Origin: Mariprofundus sp. KV | GTDB taxonomy: Bacteria; Pseudomonadota; Zetaproteobacteria; Mariprofundales; Mariprofundaceae | Length of the DNA: 64,000 bases | Direction: 5' to 3' | Assembly: GCF_013387475.1 (NCBI RefSeq) | Contig: NZ_VWNB01000006.1 | Location: 1 to 64,000 of the forward strand | In this document: in pieces, positions 48,247 to 59,400 of the stretch | Layout: each line of letters opens with the position of its first letter | How positions within the stretch are numbered: the stretch's first letter is position 1 | Made by a program: the position numbers and the translations under genes | The notes under the pieces: generated by a model | Told to the model about the DNA's origin: nothing | Database searches by the model: none | What the model saw: the letters and a program-made list of their open reading frames with translations, nothing else

Positions 48247-49608
48247 TCAGATAAGGAAAAGTGTTGCCAGACCGAGAAAGGAGAAGAAACCGACCACATC
48301 GGTCACCGTTGTCAGAATCGTGCCTGATGCCAGTGCCGGATCGATGTTCAACCGCTGCAAGGTCAGCGGTATCAGGGAGCCGGCAAGGGCAGCAGCAAAC
48401 AGGTTGATCATCATCGCTACTGCAATTATCCAGCCCAGGCGAAGACCAAGATCAGGGAACCAGAATGAGGCAATGGTGCCGATCACCACGGCAAAGGTGA
48501 TACCGGAAACCATACCAACGGAGACCTCTTTGATCAGTGTTCGGCGGGCATTGGCAAAGGTGATTCGCCCCAGCGCGATACCGCGCACAATCACCGTCAG
48601 TGTCTGGGTACCGGCAATGCCACCCATACTGGCAACAATCGGCATCAACACAGCCAATGCGACCACCTGCGCAATGGTCGCTTCAAACTGGGCAATCACA
48701 ACAGAGGCGGCAATAGCCGTAAGAAGATTCACCGCCAGCCAGACTCCACGCCTGCGAGCAGTGATGCCAACAGGCTCAGAGAGGTCATCCTGATCCGAGA
48801 GGGCTGCCAGTCGATACATATCCTCGGTAGCCTCTTCCTGAATCACATCGATCACGTCATCAGCAGTAATGCGACCGACAAGCACCCCCTGTTCATCAAC
48901 AACCGGCAGCGCCAATACATCATATTTCTCAAAAATATGCGCCACATCCTCCTGATCCTGCCCGGCTAAAGCGCGTGGAAAATCAGTTTTGGCAACCCCC
49001 GAAACGATCACATCAGGTTCAGCAAACAGCATCTCATGCAGCGACATGACCCCCACCAGACGATCATCATCATCAACAACATAGACGTAGTTGAGGTTTT
49101 CGATCTCCCTGCCAAAGCGGCGCAACACCTGTAGCACCTTCTCTACCGACCAGTTATCACGCACCTTAAACAGCTCGGCCTGCATCAGACCACCGGCGGT
49201 CTCATCATCATGAGTCATGAGCTGTTCGATCTCGCGTCGTTCAGCCGGGTCAAGATGCTCAATGACCTCGTCGGCCACCTCTTTATCCACAGCCTGCAGA
49301 ATATCCGCGGCATCATCCGAATCGAGATGGGCTACAAACTCCTCAACTTCACCGGCCTTATAATCGGCAAGCAGATCCTCCTGCATACCTTCCGGCAGTT
49401 CGAGCAGCACTTCACCCAGCATCTCATCGGGAATGAACTCGATCAGAGTATGGCGTTCACTATCCTTACGACAGGCAAGCAGAAGCTCACCCAGTTCAGA
49501 GCCGTGCATCGACGATAACAGCTCTTCAAGCCGCGACTCATCCCACTTGGCGAGATGCAGTGCTTCCTTGCTGCTTAGCAGTTCCGGGCCGTTCTCATGG
49601 TTATGCAC
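48247..49608 (-). CDS. mgtE: Magnesium transporter MgtE
   Basis: 453 residues. An N-terminal superhelical domain (1-120, EFIPDEMLGEVLLELPE, HLDSDDAADIL), two CBS domains (125-250, SVEKVLQVLRRF, VYVVDDDDRLVGVMSL, LPVVDEQGVLVGRIT), then five membrane helices carrying the selectivity region (VLMPIVASMGGIAGTQTLTV, with P-x-G-N-like GG-x-G-T). The CBS/N domains sense Mg2+ and close the channel. GTG at 49608 is chosen because AAGGAGG lies 6 nt upstream; the frame is open 14 codons further. Confidence 0.94.
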   Translation of the reverse strand: MHNHENGPELLSSKEALHLAKWDESRLEELLSSMHGSELGELLLACRKDSERHTLIEFIPDEMLGEVLLELPEGMQEDLLADYKAGEVEEFVAHLDSDDAADILQAVDKEVADEVIEHLDPAERREIEQLMTHDDETAGGLMQAELFKVRDNWSVEKVLQVLRRFGREIENLNYVYVVDDDDRLVGVMSLHEMLFAEPDVIVSGVAKTDFPRALAGQDQEDVAHIFEKYDVLALPVVDEQGVLVGRITADDVIDVIQEEATEDMYRLAALSDQDDLSEPVGITARRRGVWLAVNLLTAIAASVVIAQFEATIAQVVALAVLMPIVASMGGIAGTQTLTVIVRGIALGRITFANARRTLIKEVSVGMVSGITFAVVIGTIASFWFPDLGLRLGWIIAVAMMINLFAAALAGSLIPLTLQRLNIDPALASGTILTTVTDVVGFFSFLGLATLFLI

Positions 49609-49775
49609 TGCACTCCTCCTTAGAGCCTGTGACCAGGCACTTGTGAACAACGCAAGGCTACACCACTGCCGATAGCCTTGAAATGGTCACTTGTTCAACA
49701 GTGCAATCAGAAGCATCTATACAAAGCTGAATTTATTGCCTACGTTTAGGTCATATGCACTACAGGATGAAATAG

Positions 49776-50420
49776 ATGAGCAGAACACCCCTGATTCTTA
49801 TCGTTGATGATGAGGAGATCATCCGCAATATCCTTGAAAAACTGATCCGGGCGCTCGGCTTTGAGGCCATCACTGCTGCCAGCAGCAGTGATGCGCTAGC
49901 CATGATCGACCAGCAGAGACCCGACCTTATCCTGCTTGATATTATGATACCCGGCTCCAACAGCATGGAGATCATCGAGACAGTCAGGGAGGATCAGGCA
50001 CTCAATAAAACTGCCATTGTGATGATCTCCGGCACCGATGATCTCAATGCTATTGCCTCTTTTATCAAAGCAGGGGCCGATGATTTTCTTCTCAAACCAT
50101 TCAATGCCACCCTGTTCAAGGCTCGCATTGTCAATGTGCTGGAGCAGATATCCATTCAACAGGAGAAACGGGGACTGCTCTCTGCCATTGCTGATGGAAA
50201 ACTTAAACTGACAAAGGCTGAGAGCGCTCGCGACCAGTTCTGCTCCAAGCTCTCTCACGATCTCAACAATGCCCTCACCGGCATCATGATGGCAGGTGAT
50301 CTTCTGCTCATGGGAGAGCTGCCGGATCATGTCACAAAAGGCATAGATAACATCCTCGAATCAACCGAAGAGATGACCAGGATCATCAAGCAGGCCAGAG
50401 AAAAAATATCTCCCCGCTAA
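49776..50420 (+). CDS. Response-regulator receiver fused to an orphan DHp-like domain
   Basis: 214 residues. Receiver (5-125): DDEE, phospho-acceptor Asp in PDLILLDIMIP, MISGTDD and LLKPFN. The rest (150-210) is a DHp-like helical hairpin with the H-box FCSKLSHDLNNALTGIM, but there is no HATPase domain. It could be a phosphorelay intermediate (as in HPt-like use of DHp) or a decoy dimeriser. AGGA lies 8 nt before the ATG. It precedes mfd by 52 bp; a functional link to mfd is not suggested by anything else. Confidence 0.82.
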   Translation: MSRTPLILIVDDEEIIRNILEKLIRALGFEAITAASSSDALAMIDQQRPDLILLDIMIPGSNSMEIIETVREDQALNKTAIVMISGTDDLNAIASFIKAGADDFLLKPFNATLFKARIVNVLEQISIQQEKRGLLSAIADGKLKLTKAESARDQFCSKLSHDLNNALTGIMMAGDLLLMGELPDHVTKGIDNILESTEEMTRIIKQAREKISPR

Positions 50421-50472
50421 CAGGCCTAAGCCCGTAGAAGAGCAGCCCACTTTCCGGCAGGATGCGCGCCCG

Positions 50473-53400
50473 ATGAATGCGACCAGTCAAGACAATACCC
50501 CGGCCAGATTATCGTCAATGACAGGGCTGGCGTGGCAGCTGGCCACCCTTGCCCGCAGTGGCAAACTCTCGCTCTGGATCTGCCCTGATTTGCGCAGCTA
50601 CCGGCAACTGGCTGAAGAGGTTGCTTTTTTTCTGCAGGATGAGCCCGATCTGCTGTGGCGATTCCCGGCCTGGGAGGTACTGCCCTATGACCGTGTTTCT
50701 CCGCACCATGCTATCGTCGGCCAGCGCTTTGCAACCCTTGGTCGGCTACTCAACACCCCTGATCCGCATGGTCTTATCCTCACCGCCCTGCCCGCCTGGC
50801 TGCAGCGCATCGCGCCACCGGAAACGGTAGCTTCGCATGTCTGGCAACTGGAGGTTGGAGCTCCCTTTGATATCAGCAGCCTCAAATCACGCCTGACTGA
50901 AGCGGGCATGATCGCCTCAGAACGTGTACTGGCTGCCGGTGAGTTTGCTGCCCGAGGCGGCCTGTTCGATGTCTGGCCAGCCACCGAAACCACCCCGCTG
51001 CGCATCGATCTGTTTGGCGATGAGATTGAATCGATCCGCCGCTTCGACCCTGAAACCCAGCGCAGTGGCGAGGAGCTTAATCGCTTCACCTCGGTACCTG
51101 TACGCGAAGTGATCCTCGACAAGCCCGGACAGGAGATTTTCGCATCGGCATTCAGGGCACGATTCCCGCAACTGCGCAAACACCCGATGCTCTCCGCAGC
51201 CATGGCCGGCCGGCCTCATCCGGGCATTGAAGCACTGCTGCCACTGGCCTACCAGAGTAGCGCCCGCCTGCTTGATTACCTGCCAAAAGCAACAGCGATC
51301 TACGCCGCCGAAGGTCTTGAACAGCAGCGGCTTGCCTTTGCCGGACAGGTACGCGCCCAGTTTGAGATGGTCAAAGCCAGCGCCGAACCGAGCATCTCTC
51401 CGCAGGAGCTCTACGCAGTTGATACAGCCACCAGCTACAGCGCCCTGCATGGCAGAGCTGTTGAAGCAGCACCATCCATCACCGATTTCAGCAACCGCAG
51501 GCAACCACTGCATGCGCTGCTGGAGTCACTGAGCGAGCGCATCAAGGCAGGCTGGTCGATCAGCCTGATTGCCCACGGTCTGGGCCAGCAGGAGCGCATG
51601 CTTGAAGCGTGTGCCGGACTCGGGCTCCCCATTACTGAAATGCATCCACAGCAGGTTGGCAAACAGCAGCAAATAAGCAGCTGTATCGGCTATCTCGACA
51701 GCGGCTTTGCCCTGCCGGATAAAAAGCTGCTGCTGCTCACCGGCCGTGAACTGCTTGGTCAGCGTCTGCCACGCAAACGCGGCCACAGCACTACGGTACT
51801 GCGAGCCGACATCTTCAACTCTCTTGCCGAATTGAGAGTCGGTGATCCGGTCGTGCATGAGGATCACGGTGTCGGCCGCTATCAGGGCCTTGAGACGATG
51901 GGAGATGCCGATGAACTGGCAGATTTCATCAAAATTGAATACGCCTCCGGTTCTCACGTCTTTGTACCGGTGGAGGAGCTCTCCCGCCTGCACCGTTATA
52001 CCGGTGAAGAGTCACCCAAACTCAATACACTCGGCTCTGAAAAGTGGAAGCGTACCCGTGAACGGGTAGAGCGCGATCTACTGGCTATGGCCCATGAGTT
52101 GATCGAAATTGAAGCCGAACGAACCGGTGCACGCCGCCCGGCAATTAAGCTGAAGGGTGAACTGTTTGATGCCTTTGAGGAGTTTGTGACCCGCTTCCCC
52201 TTTGAGGAGACCGATGATCAGGCCGAAGCAATTGATGCGGTGCTGGCCGATCTGGCACTGGACCGGCCAATGGATCGTGTTGTCTGTGGTGATGTCGGTT
52301 TCGGCAAAACAGAGGTGGCCATGCGTGCTGCTTTTGTGGTTGCCCAATCGGGGCGGCAGGTGGCTATTCTCGCCCCGACCACTGTACTGGCCAACCAGCA
52401 CTTCTCCAGCTTCAGCGAACGCTTCTCCGGCACCGGCCTGAAGGTAGAGATGATCTCCCGTCTGCAGGGTAAAAAAGAGGTGGATCGTATCAGACAAGGG
52501 GTCAGCAGCGGAGAGGTTCGCCTGCTGGTCGGCACCCATCGTCTGCTCTCCGAACAGTTTGAGTTCGCGGATCTCGGCATGGTCATTGTTGATGAGGAGC
52601 AGCGCTTCGGTGTGAAACACAAACAGAAGCTCAAGGCACTCAACACAGCCGTTGATCTGCTCACTCTTACCGCCACGCCGATTCCGCGCACCCTGCATCA
52701 GACCCTTTCCGGCTTGCGCTCGGTTTCGATCATCAGCACACCACCGGCTGAGCGCGAGGCGATCCGCACCATGGTCTCCAGTTTTGATACCCATATCGCC
52801 AATGAGGCGATCCGGCGTGAACTCTACCGTGGCGGGCAGGTCTACTATCTGCACAACCATGTTAAGAGCATCGAACGCATCACCGCACGCCTGCGTGAAG
52901 ATATTCCCGAGGCGGAGATCGGCATTGCCCACGGGCAGATGAGTCCGGCTGAACTCGATCGCCAGATGATGGCCTTCTACGAAGGGCGCCTGCACATTCT
53001 GGTCTGCACCACGATTGTCGAATCAGGGCTGGATGTGCCCAATGCCAACACACTGATTATTGAACGTGCCGATCTGCTCGGACTCTCACAACTGCATCAG
53101 ATTCGTGGCCGGGTCGGGCGCAGCCATCGTCAGGCCTACGCCTACCTCTTCACCCCCGATGCCCGCGCCATGACCGCCGATGCCCGCGAACGCCTGCAGG
53201 CGATTGCCGAGCATACCGAACTTGGTGCCGGATTCCTGCTGGCCCGTCAGGATATGGAGATTCGCGGTGCTGGTAATCTTCTCGGTGCTGAACAGAGCGG
53301 CAAGATCGAGGAGATCGGCCTGGATATGTATATGGAGATGCTCAGTGAAGCGGTCGCTGAAGCGCGCGGGATGGCCAAAAAAGCTGTGCAACCAACCGAT

Positions 53401-53838
53401 ATGCATCTTGGTGTGAATGCCATTCTGCCACCGGATTATGTGCCGCAGCCGGGTGAACGTCTGAACCTCTACCGTCGCATCTACCGCGCGGTTGATGACA
53501 ATCAGATCAGCATGCTCTTTGAAGAGATGACCGACCGCTTCGGCCGCATGCCTGATGAGGTGAAATATTGTCTGGAGACCGCCCGTATCCGCTGGCGCGC
53601 ACAGGCGCTGGCACTGGCATCAATCCGTGCCTCGAATCAGGGCATCCGCCTCAACTTCACCGCCGCCTCACCGATTGAACCGGTTGATCTATTGATGCGC
53701 GTGCAGGCGGAGCCCAACCGTTTCCGTCTTACACCCGATGGCAATCTCACACTGCTCCAGCACGAGCCGGATATTCGCCAGCGCCTTAAAGGTTGCATTG
53801 CCTTTCTCGATTCCCTGCTGAATAGTTCAGCATCATAA
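50473..53838 (+). CDS. mfd: Transcription-repair coupling factor
   Basis: 1121 residues (E. coli 1148). It removes stalled RNA polymerase and recruits UvrA. UvrB-homology modules at the N-terminus (WRFPAWEVLPYDRVSPH), the RNA-polymerase-interacting domain (VGDPVVHEDHGVGRYQGLE, 455-520), a RecG-like SF2 motor with Walker A GDVGFGKTE (606-614) and DEEQRFG (from Asp707), ATPIPRTL, motif VI GRVGRSHRQAYAYL, and the C-terminal TRCF domain (PPDYVPQPGERLNLYRRIY). The ATG at 50473 is weakly preceded by AGGA. Confidence 0.97.
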   Translation: MNATSQDNTPARLSSMTGLAWQLATLARSGKLSLWICPDLRSYRQLAEEVAFFLQDEPDLLWRFPAWEVLPYDRVSPHHAIVGQRFATLGRLLNTPDPHGLILTALPAWLQRIAPPETVASHVWQLEVGAPFDISSLKSRLTEAGMIASERVLAAGEFAARGGLFDVWPATETTPLRIDLFGDEIESIRRFDPETQRSGEELNRFTSVPVREVILDKPGQEIFASAFRARFPQLRKHPMLSAAMAGRPHPGIEALLPLAYQSSARLLDYLPKATAIYAAEGLEQQRLAFAGQVRAQFEMVKASAEPSISPQELYAVDTATSYSALHGRAVEAAPSITDFSNRRQPLHALLESLSERIKAGWSISLIAHGLGQQERMLEACAGLGLPITEMHPQQVGKQQQISSCIGYLDSGFALPDKKLLLLTGRELLGQRLPRKRGHSTTVLRADIFNSLAELRVGDPVVHEDHGVGRYQGLETMGDADELADFIKIEYASGSHVFVPVEELSRLHRYTGEESPKLNTLGSEKWKRTRERVERDLLAMAHELIEIEAERTGARRPAIKLKGELFDAFEEFVTRFPFEETDDQAEAIDAVLADLALDRPMDRVVCGDVGFGKTEVAMRAAFVVAQSGRQVAILAPTTVLANQHFSSFSERFSGTGLKVEMISRLQGKKEVDRIRQGVSSGEVRLLVGTHRLLSEQFEFADLGMVIVDEEQRFGVKHKQKLKALNTAVDLLTLTATPIPRTLHQTLSGLRSVSIISTPPAEREAIRTMVSSFDTHIANEAIRRELYRGGQVYYLHNHVKSIERITARLREDIPEAEIGIAHGQMSPAELDRQMMAFYEGRLHILVCTTIVESGLDVPNANTLIIERADLLGLSQLHQIRGRVGRSHRQAYAYLFTPDARAMTADARERLQAIAEHTELGAGFLLARQDMEIRGAGNLLGAEQSGKIEEIGLDMYMEMLSEAVAEARGMAKKAVQPTDMHLGVNAILPPDYVPQPGERLNLYRRIYRAVDDNQISMLFEEMTDRFGRMPDEVKYCLETARIRWRAQALALASIRASNQGIRLNFTAASPIEPVDLLMRVQAEPNRFRLTPDGNLTLLQHEPDIRQRLKGCIAFLDSLLNSSAS

Positions 53839-53872
53839 TTCCCATTGCCTTTTCCACCTCAGGAGCCCTGTC

Positions 53873-54961
53873 ATGCTGAGTAATTTCCTGCTACCACCAG
53901 AGTATGCGTTGCCGATCCCGGTCAACTCGCCGCTGTTTGTAACGCCCGGTGGTGGCCGACTCCTGCTCTGCAGCACGCATGACGCCTATCGCCTGCGCGA
54001 ACATTATGGCTGTGCAACACTTGAAGCGGTTCAGATGCAGATCAATCTGCAGGAGGGGAAACGGCTGGATATCTGGCAGTCCGAGCTGGAGGCGGCGCAT
54101 ATGAACGCCCATATCTTCGGTTGTGACGATTTCAATGCCTTCAAGGAGATTTGCGAATCGCTGATGCTGGAGCGCATCGGTGTACTGCAGGTGAGCACAC
54201 AACCCGGCCACTGCCGCATGCTGCTGGCAGGCTCCGCTGATGCCACAACCATGACCACCCGCCTGCGCCCGCTCTCAGAGCGCCTGAAGGTGGATATCGC
54301 TGTCACCGCACTGAAACCGTCTCCGAATCTTGCTGAACCCGGCCTGCTGCTGATGGATATGGACTCCACCCTGATCCAGAACGAATGTATCGATGAAATT
54401 GCCGACTTTATGGGTATCAAGGAGCAGGTCGCCGCCATTACCCAGCTCTCCATGGAGGGTAAACTCGATTTCGTGGCCTCCTTCACCGAGCGCGTCAAAC
54501 TGCTCAAAGGGTTGGATGCCTCTGTGCTGCAACGCGTGCTGGATGAACGTATCAGGCTCACTGATGGTGCCGAAGCGCTGATCAAAGGGCTGCAGGCCCA
54601 CGGCTGGAAAACCGGACTAGTCTCGGGCGGCTTCACCTTCTTTACCGACTACTTTGAAAAAACATTGGGGCTGGATTTCTCCATGGGCAATCAACTGGAG
54701 ATCGTTGATGGCAAACTGACCGGTGGTTTTATCGGTGAGATTGTTGATGCCAGAAGCAAACGCACTGCTCTGCTGAGCAAAGCGAAAGAGTGGAATATCC
54801 CAATGGCGCAGACCATTGCCATCGGTGATGGTGCCAACGATCTGCAGATGATTGAGGTGGCGGGCATGGGTATCGCCTTTCACGCCAAACCGCGTGTGCG
54901 TGAACTGGCCCCCTACGCCCTCTCCTATGGTGGTCTGGATCGGACGCTTGATCTGCTTTAA
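53873..54961 (+). CDS. serB: Phosphoserine phosphatase
   Basis: 362 residues, 40 longer than E. coli SerB at the N-terminus, where an ACT-like regulatory domain (about 60-150) precedes the HAD domain. Motif I DMDSTLIQNECIDEIAD (nucleophile Asp162, acid Asp164), motif II LVSGGFTFF, motif III Lys in ARSKRTALL, motif IV IGDGANDLQMI. It dephosphorylates phosphoserine to serine. AGGAG lies 8 nt before the ATG. Converges with 3-bp spacing on the DUF1015 gene. Confidence 0.95.
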   Translation: MLSNFLLPPEYALPIPVNSPLFVTPGGGRLLLCSTHDAYRLREHYGCATLEAVQMQINLQEGKRLDIWQSELEAAHMNAHIFGCDDFNAFKEICESLMLERIGVLQVSTQPGHCRMLLAGSADATTMTTRLRPLSERLKVDIAVTALKPSPNLAEPGLLLMDMDSTLIQNECIDEIADFMGIKEQVAAITQLSMEGKLDFVASFTERVKLLKGLDASVLQRVLDERIRLTDGAEALIKGLQAHGWKTGLVSGGFTFFTDYFEKTLGLDFSMGNQLEIVDGKLTGGFIGEIVDARSKRTALLSKAKEWNIPMAQTIAIGDGANDLQMIEVAGMGIAFHAKPRVRELAPYALSYGGLDRTLDLL

Positions 54962-54964
54962 CGC

Positions 54965-56206
54965 TTAATCAAGCAGATGGGAGACCACGCCATCAGCAAG
55001 CTTGGGTTCAAACCATGTCGATTTGGGCGGCATCACCTCACCGGAATCCGCAACGGCCATCAGATCATCCATTGAGGTCGGGAACATCGAGAAGGCAACA
55101 GCCATCTCACCTGAATCGACGCGCTTTTCAAGTTCGGAGAGACCGCGAATGCCACCGACGAAATCGATACGCGGATCACGGCGTGGATCGGAGATACCCA
55201 ATAGCGGCTCGATCAGATTGGCCGCCAGCAGCGATACATCAAGGCGGGCCACCGGATCATCCTGAGGGATCAACTCATCCCGGATAGTCAGTGCATACCA
55301 CGAGCCATCGAGATACATACCAAAGCTGTTCGCACTCTCCGGATGTACAGCTTCATCGGTCATCTCAATATCGAAAGACTCCCCGATCCTGGCAACCAGT
55401 GTATTGGCATCCAGACCATTCAGATCACGAATCACACGGTTGTAGTCGAGGATATACATCTGATCATGGGGAAAGATCACAGAGAGAAAGTAGTTGTACG
55501 CTTCATCCCCGGTATGAATGGGATTGGCTGCTTTGCGGGATGCGGCTACGCGTGATGCAGCAGCAGAGCGGTGGTGGCCATCGGCAACATAGAGTGCATC
55601 CATCGCTTCAAATGATTGAGTAATAGCCGCTATCTGGCCGGCATCTCGGATCACCCAGAGCGTATGCTGAACACCGCTATCGGCGGTGACATCCATATCG
55701 GGTCTCCCACTTGCAACATCGGCAAGGATGCCATCCACCACCGCATTGGCGCGGTAAACAAGAAATACCGGCCCGGTCTGGGCACTGAGTGCATCAATCT
55801 GGCGTACCCGGTCATCCTCTTTAACAGGACGGGTGAACTCATGCTTTTTGATGCGTCCTGCATCGTAAGCATCCACAGATGCCGCAGCGGCGATACCGGT
55901 CTGCAGATGTTCACCCATCTTCAGGCGGTAGACGTAGTAGCACGGAGCCTCATCCTGAATGAGCACATGCTCCGCAAGCATACGATTAAAGTTTTCTGCC
56001 GATTTTGCGTAGACAGATGCATCGAAAGGGTCGGTATCCTCAGGCAGATCAATCTCCGCTTTGGATACATGCAGGAAACTCCATGGTTTGCCCGCCGCCT
56101 GCTCTCTCGCCTCACTGCTGTTGAGCACATCATAGGGTGGTGCCACCACAGCCTCGGCAGAATTGGCAGCAGGCCGCAAACCTGAAAATGGACGGATTAA
56201 AGACAT
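54965..56206 (-). CDS. DUF1015 family protein
   Basis: 413 residues, full length for the family: IRPFSGLRPA start, VVAPPYDVLNSSE, YYVYRLKMG, RIKKHEFTRPVKEDDR, LYVADGHHRSAAA, and the C-terminal FVGGIRGLSELEKRVDSGE. The DGHHR motif resembles the ParB/Srx-fold serine kinases (SbnI, SerK) that phosphorylate free serine. DUF1015 genes frequently lie near serine-synthesis genes, and serB is beside it here. A serine-related role is inference. No signal peptide. Confidence 0.9.
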   Translation of the reverse strand: MSLIRPFSGLRPAANSAEAVVAPPYDVLNSSEAREQAAGKPWSFLHVSKAEIDLPEDTDPFDASVYAKSAENFNRMLAEHVLIQDEAPCYYVYRLKMGEHLQTGIAAAASVDAYDAGRIKKHEFTRPVKEDDRVRQIDALSAQTGPVFLVYRANAVVDGILADVASGRPDMDVTADSGVQHTLWVIRDAGQIAAITQSFEAMDALYVADGHHRSAAASRVAASRKAANPIHTGDEAYNYFLSVIFPHDQMYILDYNRVIRDLNGLDANTLVARIGESFDIEMTDEAVHPESANSFGMYLDGSWYALTIRDELIPQDDPVARLDVSLLAANLIEPLLGISDPRRDPRIDFVGGIRGLSELEKRVDSGEMAVAFSMFPTSMDDLMAVADSGEVMPPKSTWFEPKLADGVVSHLLD

Positions 56207-56449
56207 GAAAACTCCAGAAAAACAGTTCAGATATTAAGGACTCAGGATACAACAGACCTTCTGGAAATCCTGTTCCGATTGAGCGAAATCGGCAAGTGAT
56301 CAGTCATCCAAATCCAATTGCACAAACAAGCAGCAACAAGACATTTGAATTGCCCAGTTTTTACGCTCTCTTTAGAAAAAACAACAGTATGGCAAAGCAC
56401 CTGATCAGTTCACGCTTACTGGCATAAAACCTGCTTACTTTATCCTACC

Positions 56450-59400
56450 ATGCAGGATCACACGCAAAGAACTCTGAACAACCATAGTAACAGCCAGTTC
56501 AAGACTGGTATTTTACGCTATTTTCTTGCGGCATTTTTACCACTTGCGCTACTGATTGTCTCTGCTGCCTACGCCATCTATGTGGTTGATTCCAATGGCC
56601 AAATCAAACTGAAGGTTCAACAGAATCAGAGCATGATCAAGCTACAGACGGCAGCCATTACTCAGGATTTCACACTGATCGCTTCCGACATCCTCTTCCT
56701 GGCTGCAGAGAGCGAGCTGCAGGAGGCCTTTGAAGAGGGTGACACCGAACACCTTCAACAGGCCTCCATCGAGTTGAAAAATTTCGTCAAGGCGAAAAAG
56801 ATCTATGATCAGATTCGATTTATCGATAACAACGGCATGGAACGTATCCGTATCAATTTTGACGGAACAGATGCGAGTATCGTGCCTGTTGATAAACTGC
56901 AATCCAAAGCTGACCGCTACTACTTCACTGAAGCCCTGAAACTTAAAGCTGGTGAGATCTATATTTCACCCCTAGATCTGAATATCGAGAATGGTGAGGT
57001 CGAGCAGCCTTATAAACCGATGATCCGCTTTACCACACCGGTGATGGATAGCCGTGGAAATCGACTGGGCTTCCTGGTCAGTAACTATTACGGGCAGGTG
57101 ATGCTTGATCATTTCATTGGCATTCACACAGAGGATCCTGAGCTATCACATCTGGTCAACAGCGACGGCTACTGGCTGCACAGCAATCCACACGGGCTTG
57201 AGTGGGGTTTCATGTTTGCCGACAAAAAGCAGGTAAGCTTTAAGCACGCTCATGCCGAAGCCTGGCAGCAGATCAACACAAGAGAGAACGGCCATATCGA
57301 ACTTGATAAGGGCATCTACTGCTTTACCACCATAAACCCACTGCACAGAGTTTTACCTGACTACCAAATCACCAGCCTGCATCAGGTCGGTGAGTGGAAG
57401 GTCATCTCTTTCGATTCACGCGCTGATCTCAATGCCATGCTGGCCAACACAAAAAACATCATCTCCATCTGGACTATCATCTCTCTACTGCTTGCCAGCA
57501 TCATCTCCGGTCTGCTTGCCCGCGCCATCAGTAGCCGAAAAATAGCCGAAGCGACTGCACATCAAGCTGATCTCAGGATGAAAGAGGCGGTACGCACAGC
57601 ACTGGATGGCATCATCACCATTGACCATGATGATCTTATTGTTTCGCTTAACCGCTCTGCTGAAACAATATTTGGCATCAGTAGTAGTGAAGTTATCGGC
57701 AAATGCCTCTCTGAAACCATCATGCCCGAACGCTTTCGTGAAATGCATCGCAAAGGCATGGCCCGCTATCTTGAGGATCGGGAATCACTGCTGCTCGGCA
57801 GAAGAATGGAAGCTATTGCCCGGCACAGCGATGGCCATGAGTTTCCCATCGAGCTCTCCATCACCGTCATTGAAGGTGAAGCGCAACCGCTGTTCACTGC
57901 TTTTATCCGTGATCTTACTGAACAGAAAAAAGCCGATGACAAGATACGAAAACTATCCCGGGCCATTGAGCAGGCCGGTGAATCGATCATTATCACCGAC
58001 CACCAAGGCAGCATCGAATATGTGAATCCCGCTTTCTGCGACATCACCGGCTACCAGTCCGATGAGATCATTGGCCAAAACCCCAGAATCCTCAATAGTG
58101 GTGAACAGAATCGTCGATTCTATCAAGAGATGTGGAGAACCATCAAAGCTGGCGAAAACTGGCAGGGCAGGATTGTTGACCGGCGCAAGGATGGCTCTGT
58201 TTTTCCGGCCATACTCAACATCTCACCGATCTTTGATGAGAACAACAACATCACCCACTTTATCGGACTGCAACAGAACCTGCAGGAGTATGAGGAGTTG
58301 GAGGAGCGCTTTCAGCAGGCCCAGAAGATGGAGGCGATCGGAACGCTGGTGGGAGGCATCGCTCACGATTTCAACAACACGCTGGCAGGTATTATCGGTA
58401 ACCTCTATCTGATCAAACGAAAGGTATCGGACCAACCCACTGTAGTTTCCAGGGTTGAGACCATTGAAACCCTCGCCTCCAGAGCATCCGAGATGATCCA
58501 GCAGTTGATGGCATTTTCACGCCGTAGCGTGATCAATATGCAGCAGATCAATCTGCCCCCATTCATCAAAGAGACAGCCAAGCTGCATGAGGTGTCCATC
58601 CCTGAAAACATCAAACTCGAGTTGACCATCAAAGAGGAGGCGATGTATATCCATGCTGATGCCAATCAGCTACAGCAGATGCTCTTCAATCTGGTCAATA
58701 ACGCCCGCGATGCACTTGATGACATCGACTCCCCTGTGATATCGCTCTCTCTGAAGCGATATATCGCAGATAATAAATTCCAGGAACGGCATCCTGAAAC
58801 AGAGATCATGGAATTTGCGCTGATCTCGGTTGCTGATAACGGCGCAGGCATCGAGGCTGAAAACCTTGAACATATTTTTGAACCATTTTTCACCACCAAA
58901 GCCGTTGGTCAGGGCACCGGCCTTGGCCTCTCGATGGTCTATGGCGCCGTGCAGGCGCATGGCGGTTGTATTGAGGTTGATTCCCGCAAAGGTAAAGGAA
59001 CCTGCTTTAACATCTATCTGCCACTGCTCAGCAGCAATATCGAAGAGACCGCCACCTCCTCACTTTATGTAACTGAAATCATGGATGGAGAAGGTGAAAC
59101 CATCCTGCTTGTTGATGATGACACACTCCTCGTCAATACCGTCCGTGAGATTCTTGAAGATATGAAATACAACATCATCACCGCCAGCAATGGACGGGAA
59201 GCTATCGATGCATTTATTGCTCATCGTCATGAGATCAAGCTGATTATTATGGATGTGGTCATGCCGCAACTTGGCGGTGTTGAAGCGCTGCTGGAGATTC
59301 GCAAAGTTGAGCCGGCTATCCCCTGTATTTTCACTACCGGCTATGACAGATCGAAGGTACTGGAGCAGCATGGCATGGCAAATGTGGAGAGTGTACTGAC

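Noticed and set aside
52078-52995. 305-residue minus-strand ORF opposite mfd
   Set aside because: Shadow of the conserved Mfd motor domain.
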